64,000 bases of DNA from Mycoplana dimorpha (GTDB lineage: Bacteria; Pseudomonadota; Alphaproteobacteria; Rhizobiales; Rhizobiaceae): assembly GCF_003046475.1 (NCBI RefSeq), contig NZ_PZZZ01000002.1, forward strand, positions 248,001 to 312,000. The letters are read 5' to 3'. The notes beneath the pieces are model-generated. The model ran no database searches. It was not told where the DNA came from and saw only the letters and a list, made by a program, of their open reading frames with translations. Below are positions 41,911 through 52,011 of this stretch, piece by piece. How positions within the stretch are numbered: the first letter of the stretch is position 1; the number at the start of each line of letters is the position of its first letter. Position numbers and translations under genes: made by a program.

Positions 41911-41942
41911 CGAAAAAACCCCGGAAAGCCGGGGTTTTTTCG
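41911..41942. terminator. Bidirectional intrinsic terminator
   Basis: CGAAAAAACCCCGG (41911-41924) and CCGGGGTTTTTTCG (41929-41942) are perfect reverse complements with a four-base loop. The T run on either strand serves both the propionate regulator (plus) and the tRNA-Leu gene (minus). Confidence 0.9.
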
Positions 41943-41981
41943 TGCGATCCGAAGATGCCAAACAACATCCTGGATTGGAAA

Positions 41982-42068
41982 TGGTGCCCAGAAGAGGACT
42001 CGAACCTCCACACCCTTGCGAGTACCAGCACCTGAAGCTGGCGCGTCTACCAATTCCGCCATCTGGGC
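41982..42068 (-). tRNA. tRNA-Leu (anticodon CAG)
   Basis: Starts GCCCAGATGGCGGAATTGGT on the minus strand and ends with TTCGAGTCC, TCTGGGC and an encoded ACCA. The anticodon stem CCAGC/GCTGG closes the loop TTCAGGT, giving CAG, which reads CUG codons. At 87 bases with a long variable arm it is a class II tRNA. A terminator follows at 41911-41942. Confidence 0.95.
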
Positions 42069-42147
42069 GACGGAGGCCGATGTAAGGGGCGCCGCCGTTG
42101 CTGTCAACAGGCTATCGGAAGTTTTTGCGACAACCCCCAAAATTGCG

Positions 42148-43575
42148 TCATTTCGCCCGGCCGGCCCAGGCGCGGACGAGGTTAAGTCCCTGCGCGAGAA
42201 GCTGTTGTGCCGCTGCCTCGCTCTCCGCTTCGACATAGCAGCGCATCTCCGGCGCGTTGCCGGAGGGGCGGAAGTGAATGACGCGGCGATCCTCCAGCGT
42301 CACGCGCAGCCCGTCGATGTCGCTGATGCCGACCGGGACGCCGACGGGCGTCAGGAAGGCGGAGAGGGCATCCGGGCCGGAGCGCAGCATCGCCATCAGC
42401 GCGGCGCTGGTTTCGACCGGGAAGTGCTCGAGCCGATCGGCGGCGGCAACCGGCAGGCGGTGGGCGGCGGCGGCGACCGACAGCGGCTGGCGACGTCCGG
42501 CCGCAAGCGCGAGGGCGGCCAGCGCCGGCAGGAAACTGTCGCGGGTCGGAAGCGGCGCAAGGACCTTGCCGTTCACGCTAAACGAACTGGCCGTCAACGT
42601 GCCGCCGTTCGCCTCGAACCCGACCACGGCGCTCGCGCCCTCCGTCACCGCCTCGTCCATGGCGGCAATGACGAAGGGCGAGCCGACGCGGGTGCGCAGA
42701 ACCCGGAACCGGCCGGCTGCCTCGATGCCCGAATTGGAGGTCACCGGCGTCGCCACGACATCGGCACTTAGGAAATTTGCGGCGATCAGGCCAAGTAGGT
42801 CGCCGCGTAGCGGCGTTCCCGTCTCGTCGGCGACCAGCGGCCGGTCGCCATCGCCGTCCGCCGACACGATCGCAGCGAGCCGGTGCTCGCCGGCCCATCG
42901 CCGCAGTTGATCGATCGTCTCGGTTGGGACCGCCTCGGTGTCGACGGGGATGAACACCTCGGAGCGTCCGAAAGCGATGCATTCGGCACCGAAACCGGAC
43001 AGGACGCTTGCAAGAAGGTCGCGGGCGACGGTGCTGTGCTCGTAGATGCCGATGCGCATGCCATCCAGCGTTCCGGGTGCAAGGATACCGGCATACCGAT
43101 CGATGAACAGTGCTGCAACCTGCGTCGAGGCGTCCGGTGCGGTGGCGGGGGTGGCGTCGATCGCTTCGCCTTCCAGCGTCGCTGCGATGGCGGTGATCGC
43201 CGCCTCGTCGGCCTTGTCGATCTCGCCGTCGGGCCGGTAGAACTTGATGCCGTTCCGGTCGGCGGGAATGTGCGAACCGGTGATCATCAGGCTTGCCGCA
43301 TGGCGCGAAAGGCCGAACAGCGCCAGCGCCGGCGTCGGAACGGTACCGCAATCGAGCGGCGCCAGTCCGGCGCGCTGCAGGGCGCCGATGACAATGGCGG
43401 CGATCGCCGGGCTCGAGGGGCGGAAGTCGCGGCCGATAAGGACCATATCTCCGGGCTTCGCCTGACCGCTGCCGAGCAGATGGCGCGCAAAGGCTGTGGC
43501 ATAGAGCGCGGCCGGACGGCCTTCCAGGTCGCGAGACAGGCCGCGCAGGCCGCTGGTGCCGAATTTCAGACTCAT
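42148..43575 (-). CDS. Phosphohexomutase (phosphomannomutase-like)
   Basis: A 475-residue enzyme of the phosphoglucomutase/phosphomannomutase family. It shows the start MSLKFGTSGLRGL, the phosphoserine loop TGSHIPADRNGIKFYRP, the metal-binding DGDGDRPLV and the C-terminal phosphate-binding RPSGNAPEMRCYVEAE. The phosphoserine loop reads GSHIP rather than the more common SHNP, the variant seen in rhizobial NoeK-like enzymes. Likely product mannose 1-phosphate or glucose 1-phosphate for surface polysaccharides. The start at 43575 follows GGAGCAAGGC. Confidence 0.88.
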   Translation of the reverse strand: MSLKFGTSGLRGLSRDLEGRPAALYATAFARHLLGSGQAKPGDMVLIGRDFRPSSPAIAAIVIGALQRAGLAPLDCGTVPTPALALFGLSRHAASLMITGSHIPADRNGIKFYRPDGEIDKADEAAITAIAATLEGEAIDATPATAPDASTQVAALFIDRYAGILAPGTLDGMRIGIYEHSTVARDLLASVLSGFGAECIAFGRSEVFIPVDTEAVPTETIDQLRRWAGEHRLAAIVSADGDGDRPLVADETGTPLRGDLLGLIAANFLSADVVATPVTSNSGIEAAGRFRVLRTRVGSPFVIAAMDEAVTEGASAVVGFEANGGTLTASSFSVNGKVLAPLPTRDSFLPALAALALAAGRRQPLSVAAAAHRLPVAAADRLEHFPVETSAALMAMLRSGPDALSAFLTPVGVPVGISDIDGLRVTLEDRRVIHFRPSGNAPEMRCYVEAESEAAAQQLLAQGLNLVRAWAGRAK

Positions 43576-43738
43576 GCCTTGCTCCGAGTTGTAGTATTCT
43601 GTCATTCGCTTCCATGCCCGATTTTTACCGCCGTGTCCTCCTCGTTGAGGCAACGGGGCCGCCGCCGGAAACCGGCCGCCGAATCTGTCTTTGAGATCGG
43701 GGAACGAGGAAGCCCTGCCAGACGCGCGGAGGATTGAA

Positions 43739-44152
43739 ATGTCCAGGTGTCGCAGTCTCGTTTATGCGGGTTCAATTGGCCTTGCTGCGGTTCTGGCGGC
43801 GGTTTGCAGCGCCAGCGCCGCACCGCCCATCATTCCGGCGGTCGTTGTCGGCTCGCAGGTCCAGCCCGCCGGGTATGCCTGCAACGCCTATAGCTGCTGG
43901 CACTATGGGCTTTATTACAATCCGGTCTATCGCCCCTATCTCAACTACTACCCGCCATACGGCGCGCCGGTATACGGGCCCTATGCCTATCGGCCCTATT
44001 ACATGTACCCCTCCTATGGCTACCGGCCCTATGCCCTCTACTACCCGCCCTATGCGCCCTATTACCGTCCGGCTGCCCCGTTCTATCCCTATCGCCAATA
44101 TTACCGTGTCTATCAGACGCCCTATTACGCGCCTTATGGCAACAGTTGGTGA
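43739..44152 (+). CDS. Secreted tyrosine/proline-rich protein
   Basis: A 137-residue protein with a signal peptide ending SASA/APP. The mature chain is dominated by Tyr and Pro in repeated units such as YRPYLNYYPPYGAPVYGPYA and PYALYYPPYAPYYRP; about one residue in three is Tyr. Two cysteines (AYSCW and AGYAC) sit near its start. No enzyme motif is present. GAGGATTGAA precedes the ATG. Similar YxPY-rich short exported proteins occur in Rhizobiales but their job is unknown; surface or envelope material is a guess. Confidence 0.75.
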   Translation: MSRCRSLVYAGSIGLAAVLAAVCSASAAPPIIPAVVVGSQVQPAGYACNAYSCWHYGLYYNPVYRPYLNYYPPYGAPVYGPYAYRPYYMYPSYGYRPYALYYPPYAPYYRPAAPFYPYRQYYRVYQTPYYAPYGNSW

Positions 44153-44228
44153 TTGAAACGGTCGGCGCCATGTGCCGTCGCCGGGCCCGGAGCCCGATTG
44201 ATCGCAGCGGCGGTTGCTGCCGGCAAGC

Positions 44229-44513
44229 TCAATTGCGATCGACATGGCCGAGGTCACGCCCCGGCTCGATGATGTCGCGCAACCTTTGCTTCAGTTCCTT
44301 CGGGCCGGGAAAACCGCCGTCGCGCTTGCGCTCCCAGACAAGCTGATCATTGACCCGGATCTCGAAGTTGCCGCCGGTGCCGGGCATCAATGCCACCTCT
44401 GCCAGGCTTTCGCCGAAGGTCTGCAGCAGCTCCTGGGCCATCCAGCCGGCGCGCAGCAGCCAATTGCATTGGGTGCAGTAGAGGATGGTGACGCGGGGTT
44501 TTTGGTCGCTCAT
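44229..44513 (-). CDS. SelT/SelW/SelH (Rdx) family thioredoxin-like protein
   Basis: A 94-residue protein whose first strand leads to the redox motif CTQC (TILYCTQCNWLLRAGWMAQE), the CxxC form of the CxxU site in selenoprotein W. The second half, GTGGNFEIRVNDQLVWERK and FPGPKELKQRLRD, is the rest of the Rdx fold. A role in thiol redox is likely; no partner is known. Confidence 0.9.
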   Translation of the reverse strand: MSDQKPRVTILYCTQCNWLLRAGWMAQELLQTFGESLAEVALMPGTGGNFEIRVNDQLVWERKRDGGFPGPKELKQRLRDIIEPGRDLGHVDRN

Positions 44514-44659
44514 CGGCCGTTATCCTTGATCCAGGTGCACGGGCCGTTTTTCGACGGCGGTCACGGAGATGTCAACCAATGTGACCGAAGGTCCGCTTGC
44601 GCCGGCAAGATCGAGACGAGAAACGGTGTGCCGCGCAACATTTTCGATTGGACTGCACC

Positions 44660-45109
44660 ATGAGCGACATCACCTCCCGACCGCCCCGACTGATCCTGCC
44701 GGCTCTCGGCCGCGTCTATGCCTCCCTCGGGGAAAGCGCCGAAACGCTGTTGCGCGTCGTCGCCGGCCTGCTGTTCGTGGTTCATGGCCATGGCAAGATC
44801 CTCAATCCCTTCGGCGCCACCGGCATGGTCGAAAGCCTGGGCTTCTATCCGGGCGTGATCTGGTCGCCGCTGCTGGCCGCGACCGAGTTCTTCGGCGGCA
44901 TCCTGGTTGCAATCGGCCTTCTGACCCGCCCGGCGGCGTTTGCGTCGATGATCGTCCTGGCGGTGACGGTCTATTTCCACTGGATCGTCAAGGCGGAAGG
45001 ACTGGTGGGGGCGGAGAAATCGCTTCTGTGGACGACCATCATGCTTTACTTCGCCGTCCGCGGCGCCAATAGCCAATCGGTCGACGCCCGCATCGGTCGT
45101 CAGTTCTGA
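44660..45109 (+). CDS. DoxX family membrane protein
   Basis: A 149-residue protein with four hydrophobic helices. The family motif VVAGLLFVVHGHGKILNPFG follows the first loop, then LAATEFFGGILVAIGLLTRP. DoxX proteins are small inner-membrane proteins connected with quinone/thiol redox and stress; the precise role is unknown. The start at 44660 is the most likely of several. Its last 10 bases overlap the end of the convergent receiver-like gene. Confidence 0.9.
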   Translation: MSDITSRPPRLILPALGRVYASLGESAETLLRVVAGLLFVVHGHGKILNPFGATGMVESLGFYPGVIWSPLLAATEFFGGILVAIGLLTRPAAFASMIVLAVTVYFHWIVKAEGLVGAEKSLLWTTIMLYFAVRGANSQSVDARIGRQF

Positions 45110-45483
45110 CGGTGCGGGAAAGCGGGCAGCACGCGCTGGACTGCCCCGAGCAGCTTGTCGCCGTCATACGGCTTCATCACGACAGGCACGCCGTCGAACG
45201 TTTCGATTCCGCGACGGTGGAATTCGGAAACCGTCGTGAAGAGTATGGGGCGCCCCAGCCGCCTCAGGCGCTGCCCCGATGCGATCGCCTGCGTCGGGTC
45301 GAAGGGCACATCGAGAAGACAGATGTCCAGCGTCGACAGGTCGGTGTCCGTCCAGCGATCGAACTGGTCGGGTCGAATGAGCGAGACGCGGCAATCCAGG
45401 GCTTGACGGATCAGAAATTCGGCATCGACGGCGATCAGGTATTCTTGTTCGACGATGCCGACATGCGGGAGGACTTTGTTCAT
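45100..45483 (-). CDS. Stand-alone, degenerate response-regulator receiver protein
   Basis: A 127-residue receiver-like domain with no output domain. The first strand reads HVGIVEQEYLIAVDAEFLI, so the usual acidic pair ED is EQ. The phosphorylation Asp (ICLLDVPFD), the Thr (ILFTTVS) and the Lys (VVMKPYD) are retained. The start is unsure; the frame extends to an ATG at 45594 that would add 37 residues without family resemblance. It is divergent from the Crp/Fnr gene and may be a single-domain adaptor. Confidence 0.7.
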   Translation of the reverse strand: MNKVLPHVGIVEQEYLIAVDAEFLIRQALDCRVSLIRPDQFDRWTDTDLSTLDICLLDVPFDPTQAIASGQRLRRLGRPILFTTVSEFHRRGIETFDGVPVVMKPYDGDKLLGAVQRVLPAFPHRQN

Positions 45484-45680
45484 ACCGAGGGGTTCACAAT
45501 GGATCGGAGTTGGCGTGGAAGCCACGATCCGGTCGGGGCATTGCCAAACCCCAATATCCACTGCGGTTTCCGATCCGTCATTTAAAAAAGACATAGCGTA
45601 AGCCCGGAACCCACCCGCGCCATTCGCGTTCACTTTCGTGCCTGTCGACAGAACTGGGCATGTGGACGGAAGGAGGGTTT

Positions 45681-46442
45681 ATGGGACTGCCGATAAACGC
45701 GGCGCCAGAAAAATGGCAGACGCCTTGCACGAGGTGTCCCTTGCGCGGGCTCGCGCATTTCCGGCCGTTCACGCCAAGCGAACTGGAATTCGTCTCAACC
45801 TTCAAGATCGGCGAGCTGGCGGTCGAGCGCGGCGCGACGATCCTCGTGGAGGGGGCGCATTGCGCCCACATCTATACCGTCCTCACAGGTCTCGGCTTTC
45901 GCTACAAGCTGCTTGACGACGGTCGGCGCCAGATTATGAATTATATCTTCCCCGGCGATCTCATCGGCTTGCAGGGGATACTGATGGGCGAGATGGAGCA
46001 TTCGGTCGAGGCCCTCGGCCCGGTAACGCTCTGCGTGTTCGAGCGGAGCAAGCTCGCAAGGCTGTTCGAGAATCATGTTTCGCTTGCCTACGACCTGACC
46101 TGGATCGCCGCGCGCGAAGAACGCGTCCTTGACGAACACCTGTTGAGCATCGGCCGGCGCTCGGCCCTGGAGCGGACGGCCTATCTCTTGTCCTATATCC
46201 ATCAGCGGGCCACGACCGTCGGCGCGATCACCGATGCAAGGCGCGTCATCCCGATCACCCAGCTGCACCTTGCCGACACGCTGGGCCTGTCGCTGGTCCA
46301 CACGAACAAGACGCTGCGAAAGCTCGCCGAGCGCAACCTGATCCGCTGGCGGGATGGGGGATATGAGGTCCTGGATGCGCCGGGGCTGCTGAGCCTGTCG
46401 AATTGGGAAGGGCTGAAAGAGACCGCCCGCCCGTTCATCTGA
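45681..46442 (+). CDS. Crp/Fnr family transcriptional regulator
   Basis: A 253-residue regulator. It begins with a cysteine pair, CTRCPLRG, followed by a cyclic-nucleotide-binding-type barrel (VEGAHCAHIYTVLTGLG; YIFPGDLIGLQGILMGEMEH) and a winged helix-turn-helix (ITQLHLADTLGLSLVHTNKTL). The CxxCPLR start is common in rhizobial Crp/Fnr proteins; the cluster is too small to show that it binds an FeS centre. AGGAGGG precedes the ATG. Targets are unknown; the next gene, pyrC, is convergent. Confidence 0.9.
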   Translation: MGLPINAAPEKWQTPCTRCPLRGLAHFRPFTPSELEFVSTFKIGELAVERGATILVEGAHCAHIYTVLTGLGFRYKLLDDGRRQIMNYIFPGDLIGLQGILMGEMEHSVEALGPVTLCVFERSKLARLFENHVSLAYDLTWIAAREERVLDEHLLSIGRRSALERTAYLLSYIHQRATTVGAITDARRVIPITQLHLADTLGLSLVHTNKTLRKLAERNLIRWRDGGYEVLDAPGLLSLSNWEGLKETARPFI

Positions 46443-46448
46443 CCCCCG

Positions 46449-47489
46449 TCAGGCGGCGACCTCCCAGAAAAGCGGGAACATCGGATCGAAGACGGTGACG
46501 GGACCCGCGCCGGTCTCGACCTTGGCCGGGAATGCCACGGGCGTTTCCCGCCGCACGAGCCGAATGGTCTCCTCGTTGGCCGGAAGGCCATACCAGGCCT
46601 GACCGTTGAGCGAGGTGAACGCCTCCAGCCTGTCCAAGGCATCCTCCTGCTCGAAGACGTGCGCCAGGCAGCTCATCGTGTTGATCGAGCTGTAGATGCC
46701 GGCGCAGCCGCAGGCGCATTCCTTCAGCGGATCGATATGCGGGGCCGAATCGGTGCCGAGGAAGAAGCGCGTGTCGCCGGAGGTCGCGGCGGCACGCAGC
46801 GCCAGCCGGTGATGCTCGCGCTTGGCTACCGGCAGGCAGTAGTAGTGCGGCCGGATGCCGCCGACCAGGATGGCGTTGCGGTTGATGATCAGGTGGTGGG
46901 TGGTGATGGAGCCGGCCAGATTGGCCTTCGATTCGCTGATGTAGTCGATGCCGTCCTTCGTCGTCACGTGCTCCATGGTTACCCTCAGCTCCGGCAGGCG
47001 CCGGCGCAGCGGATCGAGCACGGACTCGATGAACACCGCCTCGCGATCGAAGATGTCTACCTCGGATGTCGTCACTTCGCCGTGGACGCACAGTGGCAGC
47101 CCGATCTCCGCCATCCGCTCCAGGACCGGCATCGCCTTGTCCATGTCGCGGACGCCGCTGTGGGAGTTGGTGGTGGCGCCGGCCGGATAGAGCTTGACGG
47201 CGGTGATGAGGCCGCTCTCCTTGCCCGCCTGCACGTCGTCGGGGTCGGTGTGCTCCGTCAGGTAGAGCGTCATCAGCGGCTTGAAGCGATCGCCGACCGG
47301 CAGCGCCGCCAAGATCCGCTCGCGGTAGGCGCTGGCGTCGGCCGTCGTCACCACCGGCGGAACGAGGTTCGGCATGATGATGGCGCGGGCGAAATGCCGG
47401 CTGGTGTCGCCGATCACGCCTTTGAGCATCTCGCCGTCGCGCAGGTGCAGATGCCAGTCGTCAGGACGGCGAATGGTGATCGTTTGCAT
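46449..47489 (-). CDS. pyrC: Dihydroorotase (class II)
   Basis: Third step of pyrimidine synthesis: carbamoyl aspartate to dihydroorotate. The 346-residue protein has the zinc motif [13 protein letters not shown], the carbamylated Lys in [30 protein letters not shown] and the catalytic Asp in GTDSAPH. Its length and motifs match the E. coli PyrC type. GGAGTTACAGCGC precedes the ATG at 47489. It stops six bases from the convergent Crp/Fnr gene. Confidence 0.96.
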   Translation of the reverse strand: MQTITIRRPDDWHLHLRDGEMLKGVIGDTSRHFARAIIMPNLVPPVVTTADASAYRERILAALPVGDRFKPLMTLYLTEHTDPDDVQAGKESGLITAVKLYPAGATTNSHSGVRDMDKAMPVLERMAEIGLPLCVHGEVTTSEVDIFDREAVFIESVLDPLRRRLPELRVTMEHVTTKDGIDYISESKANLAGSITTHHLIINRNAILVGGIRPHYYCLPVAKREHHRLALRAAATSGDTRFFLGTDSAPHIDPLKECACGCAGIYSSINTMSCLAHVFEQEDALDRLEAFTSLNGQAWYGLPANEETIRLVRRETPVAFPAKVETGAGPVTVFDPMFPLFWEVAA

Positions 47490-47578
47490 GCGCTGTAACT
47501 CCGCGGGGCTCGAATGGGGACCTTTGAAGCGCGCATTATCACCCCGATGCCGGCGGTGGCAAACGATTTGCCGGCGGC

Positions 47579-47929
47579 TCAGGCCGGCGGTGCGCCATAC
47601 TGGTTCGTTCCCGGCGTGCCCTCGCTGGCATACCAGTAGATCAGCAGGATCCAGCCGATGACCGGAACCAGAGCGACGAGCAACCACCAGCCGGAGCGGT
47701 CGGTGTCGTGCAGGCGCCGGGCGGCGACGGCGATGCCCGGCAGGATTACGGCCAGCGCGTAGACGATGCCGAGCACGTCGCCGCCGAAGATCGCCTGGTC
47801 GATGACGCCGAGGATCATGGAGGCGATGATGTTGAACAGCGCGAACCACCAGAATTCGGGCCGGCCCGCGCGTCCGGTAAAGACGGCATATTTCGAAAAG
47901 ACGGTCTGGACTGCTTCGGTAAAGCTCAT
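47579..47929 (-). CDS. DUF805 family membrane protein
   Basis: A 116-residue inner-membrane protein with three or four hydrophobic helices. It has the DUF805 signature [17 protein letters not shown] and [15 protein letters not shown]. The biochemical role of the family is unknown. Its start at 47929 is preceded by GGGGAAGTCGC. It stands 89 bases upstream of pyrC on the same strand. Confidence 0.92.
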   Translation of the reverse strand: MSFTEAVQTVFSKYAVFTGRAGRPEFWWFALFNIIASMILGVIDQAIFGGDVLGIVYALAVILPGIAVAARRLHDTDRSGWWLLVALVPVIGWILLIYWYASEGTPGTNQYGAPPA

Positions 47930-48041
47930 GCGACTTCCCCTCGGGCGAACGCTTCATAGTTGCAATGGCGCGAACCTGCAACGATTCTCTCGGGGGATGC
48001 AATGCCGGCTTTCCGCGCAGGCGGCCACGGGGAGCGGACGG

Positions 48042-48664
48042 TCAGGCGTTGTCGAGCGTCAGGTCGGCGGGACGGCGGTTTTCGAGGATGAGGCGGCCGT
48101 TCGGCAGGTCGTTGGCGTAGACCTTGGCGCGGGCGGTATCGTCGGGAAGGCCGTGGTCGCGCCAACGGGCCCACAGCCGCTCTTCCAAGGTCTCGAAGCG
48201 CGGTGCCAGCATGATCGAAAAGTCGAACAAGCCGTCGAGTTCAGCCCATCGTCCCTGGTTCAGCAGCAGATAATTGCCCTCGACGATGATGAAGCGGTGC
48301 TTTGGCGACACCACGCGCGCCGCGGCGATGGCGATCTCGCGGGAACGGTCGAAGACCGGCACCAGAACGTCCTCGTCGGCGGCGCGGACGGCTCGAATGA
48401 CGTCGAGGAAGCCGCGTACGTCAAAACTTTCCGGCACGCCCTTGCGCGCCAGCAGGCCGCGCTCGATCAGGATGGCGTTGTCCATGTGGAAGCCGTCCAT
48501 GGGCAGCACTTCCGCCTGTTCGCCGCGCGCCCTCAGCGCCACCGCCAGTTGCTCGGCCATGGTGGACTTGCCGGCGCCGGGCGGGCCGGCCACGGCGACC
48601 AGGAAGCGCTTCGCCGCACCGGCCCGGGCGATGAGTTCGCCGGCGATGTCGGCGATCTTGTCGC

Positions 48665-48668
<4 letters not shown>
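48042..48668 (-). CDS. frcK: Sugar/nucleoside kinase of the frc operon
   Basis: A 208-residue P-loop kinase related to uridine kinase and pantothenate kinase. The Walker A motif is AGPPGAGKST near residue 28, and VLPMDGFHMDN is the substrate region; VEGNYLLLNQGRW is the Walker B neighbourhood. In Sinorhizobium meliloti the fourth gene of the frcBCAK operon encodes such a kinase, proposed to act on fructose. Its ATG overlaps the frcA stop by four bases (ATGA). Confidence 0.88.
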
Positions 48669-49440
<772 letters not shown>

Positions 49441-49441
<1 letters not shown>

Positions 49442-50526
49442 CAGCCTGCTACCTTTCTGATCCATTGGTCGACCGCAACCGCGGTGATGATGAGCACACC
49501 GGTCAGGAAGACCTTCCATTGGGGGTCGGCGCCGAGCATGTTCAGGCCCATGGAAACCACGCCGACGATCATGGCGCCGATCAGCGTCCCGAGGATCGAG
49601 CCGCGCCCGCCGAACAGCGAGATGCCGCCGATCACCGCGGCCGTGATGGCCTGGAGGTTGTAGTCGGTCACGGCGGCCGAGGGCGAGATCGAGCCGTTGC
49701 GGCCGATCGATACCCAGGCGGCCAGCGAGGCGATCAGCCCGGCCAGCGTGTAGGCGCCGAGAAGCACCCGATCAACGCGGATACCGGAAAGCTTGGCGGC
49801 CTCGGGATCGTCGCCGACCGCATAGAGATGCCGCCCCCATGCCGTATGGTTCAGCGCATACCAGAGGCCGAACACCAGCGCCACCATCGCGACGACACCG
49901 AGCGTGAAGACCGCCGAGCCGACCTTGAAGCTGACGCCGAAGATGTGCAGCCACTGCGTGACGGCTGTCACATCGGCCTCGCGGATCGTCGCGTTGGCCG
50001 AGTAGATGAAGTTGGTCGCCATGATGACGTACCAGGTGCCGAGCGTGACGATGAACGGCGGCAGCCGCAGCCTGGAAACGAGGTAACCGTTGAGGAAGCC
50101 GCAGAGGCCGCCGACCGCGAAGCCGCTGAGGATGGCGATCGGCGCAGGCAGGCCGTAGGTGACGGCGAAATTGCCCATGATGACCGCCGAGAACACCATG
50201 ATGACGCCGATCGACAGATCGATGCCCGCCGTCAGGATGACGAGCGTCTGTGCGGCGCCCAGCATGCCGACGATGGCGATCTGCTGCAGGATCAGCGTCA
50301 GCGTGTAGGACGAGAAGAACTTGCCGCCGATGGCGATCCCGAAGATGACGATGGCTGCGACGAGAACGATGAACGGGACGGCCGCGGGCGTCGAGTGCAG
50401 GAAATGCTGTATCTTGCGCACTGCCGTCTTGTCGTGGGTGTCGAACGAGGCGACATCGGTGGCGCTCTGTGCCAGGACTTTCTCGAATTCCTGGGATGGC
50501 TGTGCGGCTGCGTTTGGCTCGCCCAT
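49441..50526 (-). CDS. frcC: Fructose ABC transporter permease
   Basis: A 361-residue CUT2-family inner-membrane permease with about ten hydrophobic helices. Typical motifs are QTLVILTAGIDLSIGVIMVF, RLRLPPFIVTLGTWYVIM and ITAAVIGGISLFGGRGSILG. The cytoplasmic N-terminus is about 50 residues long. AGGAAGG precedes the ATG at 50526. Lies between frcB and frcA; a stable hairpin separates it from frcB. Confidence 0.94.
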
Positions 50527-50665
50527 GGACCTTCCTCCCGTGAACCCCGCTCCCGATGGGGTTTGCAATGCGCTCCTCGCGCGACCCGCCCGGCCCGAGA
50601 TTTTGGGCAAGTGCTTAAGGAAGGCTGCGCGGTTTTTGCCGTCTTGTCAAAGTCCGCGGCGCGTG

Positions 50666-50687
50666 GAGGGCGGCCGCAGCCGCCCTC
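50666..50687 (-). promoter_or_regulatory. mRNA hairpin behind frcB
   Basis: GAGGGCGGC (50666-50674) and GCCGCCCTC (50679-50687) are perfect reverse complements with a four-base loop, 30 bases behind the frcB stop in a 190-base gap. Without a T run it is more likely a 3'-end stabiliser or partial stop that raises the amount of binding protein over the membrane parts. Confidence 0.6.
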
Positions 50688-50716
50688 GCGTCACTCCGCC
50701 TGACAGGCCTGCGGTT

Positions 50717-51742
50717 TCAGCCCCAGCACTTGTCCATGCCGGTCTTGACGTCGATCGAATCGACGCCGGCCACCGGCTTGTCGGTGACGAGCGCGACGCC
50801 GGTGTCGAAGAAGTCCTTGCCTTCGGTCGGCTTCGGCTTCTCGCCCGTTTCGGCATACTTCTTGATCGCCTCGACGCCGAGCGCGGCCATCATCAGCGGA
50901 TACTGCTGCGAGGTGGCACCGATCACCCCTTCGGAGACCGCCTTGACGCCCGGGCAACCGCCGTCGACCGAGACGATCAGGACATCGTTCTCCTTGCCGA
51001 CCGCCTTCAGCGCCTGATAGGCGCCGACGGCCGCCGGTTCGTTGATGGTGTGGATGACGTTGATGTCGGGATCCTTCTGGAGAAGGTTCTCCATCGCCTT
51101 GCGGCCGCCTTCCTCGTTGCCGTTGGTCACGTCATGGCCGACGATGCGCGGATCATCTTCATCGCCGATCTTGTTCGGGTCCTTCGGATCGATGCCGAAC
51201 CCGATCATGAAGCCCTGGTCGCGCAACACGTCGACGGTCGGCTGCGAAGGGGTCAGGTCGAGGAAGCCGACCTTGGCGTCCTTGGCCTTGTCGCCCATGG
51301 TGGCTGCGGCCCATTGGCCGATCAGCTTGCCGGCCATCAGGTTGTCGGTTGCGAAGGTGGCGTCGGCGGCGGTTGCCGGGTCGAGCGGCGTGTCGAGCGC
51401 GATCACCAGCACGCCCGCATCCTGCGCCTTCTTGACCTGGTCGACGATGGCCTTGGTGTCGGAGGCGGCGATCAGGATGCCCTTGGCGCCGTCGGCGATG
51501 CAGGACTCGACGGCGGCTACCTGGCTGTCGTGGTCGCCGTCGATCTTGCCGGCATAGGCCTTCAGCGTCATGCCGAGTTCCTTGGCCTTGGCCGTCGCGC
51601 CTTCCTTCATCTTGACGAAGAAGGGGTTGGTGTCGGTCTTGGTGATCAGGCAGGCGGTAATGTCTTCAGCCGCTGCGGGTGATGCGAATGCCACGCCGAG
51701 CGCAAGTGCGCCGAGTGTGGCGGCGACAACAGTTTTCTTCAT
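50717..51742 (-). CDS. frcB: Fructose ABC transporter periplasmic binding protein
   Basis: A 341-residue binding protein of the ribose/galactose (CUT2) type. The signal peptide ends SPAAA/ED. The mature chain starts [20 protein letters not shown] and carries [24 protein letters not shown] and [15 protein letters not shown]. Length and sequence fit FrcB of S. meliloti, which binds fructose, ribose and mannose; the specificity here is inferred. GGGAGGATTAC precedes the ATG. First gene of frcB-frcC-frcA-frcK. Confidence 0.94.
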   Translation of the reverse strand: MKKTVVAATLGALALGVAFASPAAAEDITACLITKTDTNPFFVKMKEGATAKAKELGMTLKAYAGKIDGDHDSQVAAVESCIADGAKGILIAASDTKAIVDQVKKAQDAGVLVIALDTPLDPATAADATFATDNLMAGKLIGQWAAATMGDKAKDAKVGFLDLTPSQPTVDVLRDQGFMIGFGIDPKDPNKIGDEDDPRIVGHDVTNGNEEGGRKAMENLLQKDPDINVIHTINEPAAVGAYQALKAVGKENDVLIVSVDGGCPGVKAVSEGVIGATSQQYPLMMAALGVEAIKKYAETGEKPKPTEGKDFFDTGVALVTDKPVAGVDSIDVKTGMDKCWG

Positions 51743-51872
51743 GTAATCCTCCCAAGGACGAAATGGCGATGCCATCAGGCGGACGCCGATGCCGCGCCTG
51801 CTCCTCCGCAGGTCCGCGATCGCGCTTCCACGCTCAAGGGAAACATCGAAGGGCGTTCCTGTCAATAAATAA

Positions 51873-51896
51873 ATCGAATTGAATTATTAATTCGAT
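51873..51896. promoter_or_regulatory. Palindrome between frcB and frcR, probable FrcR operator
   Basis: ATCGAATT (51873-51880) and AATTCGAT (51889-51896) are exact inverted halves with an eight-base A/T spacer, in an A/T-rich patch that stands out from its surroundings. ROK-family repressors bind A/T-rich inverted repeats in the gap between their own gene and the sugar operon, so this is the best candidate operator. No good -35/-10 pair was found around it. Confidence 0.6.
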
Positions 51897-52011
51897 ATGG
51901 CATGCTTGTCGGAAACAGGGCATAGCCGAAAACGCTGCGACCGTCGGTGGAAGGCGTGGCGTCGAAGGCTCGAATGTAAAAACCCGCGCCCGGTTTCGGG
52001 AGGAGAATGAC

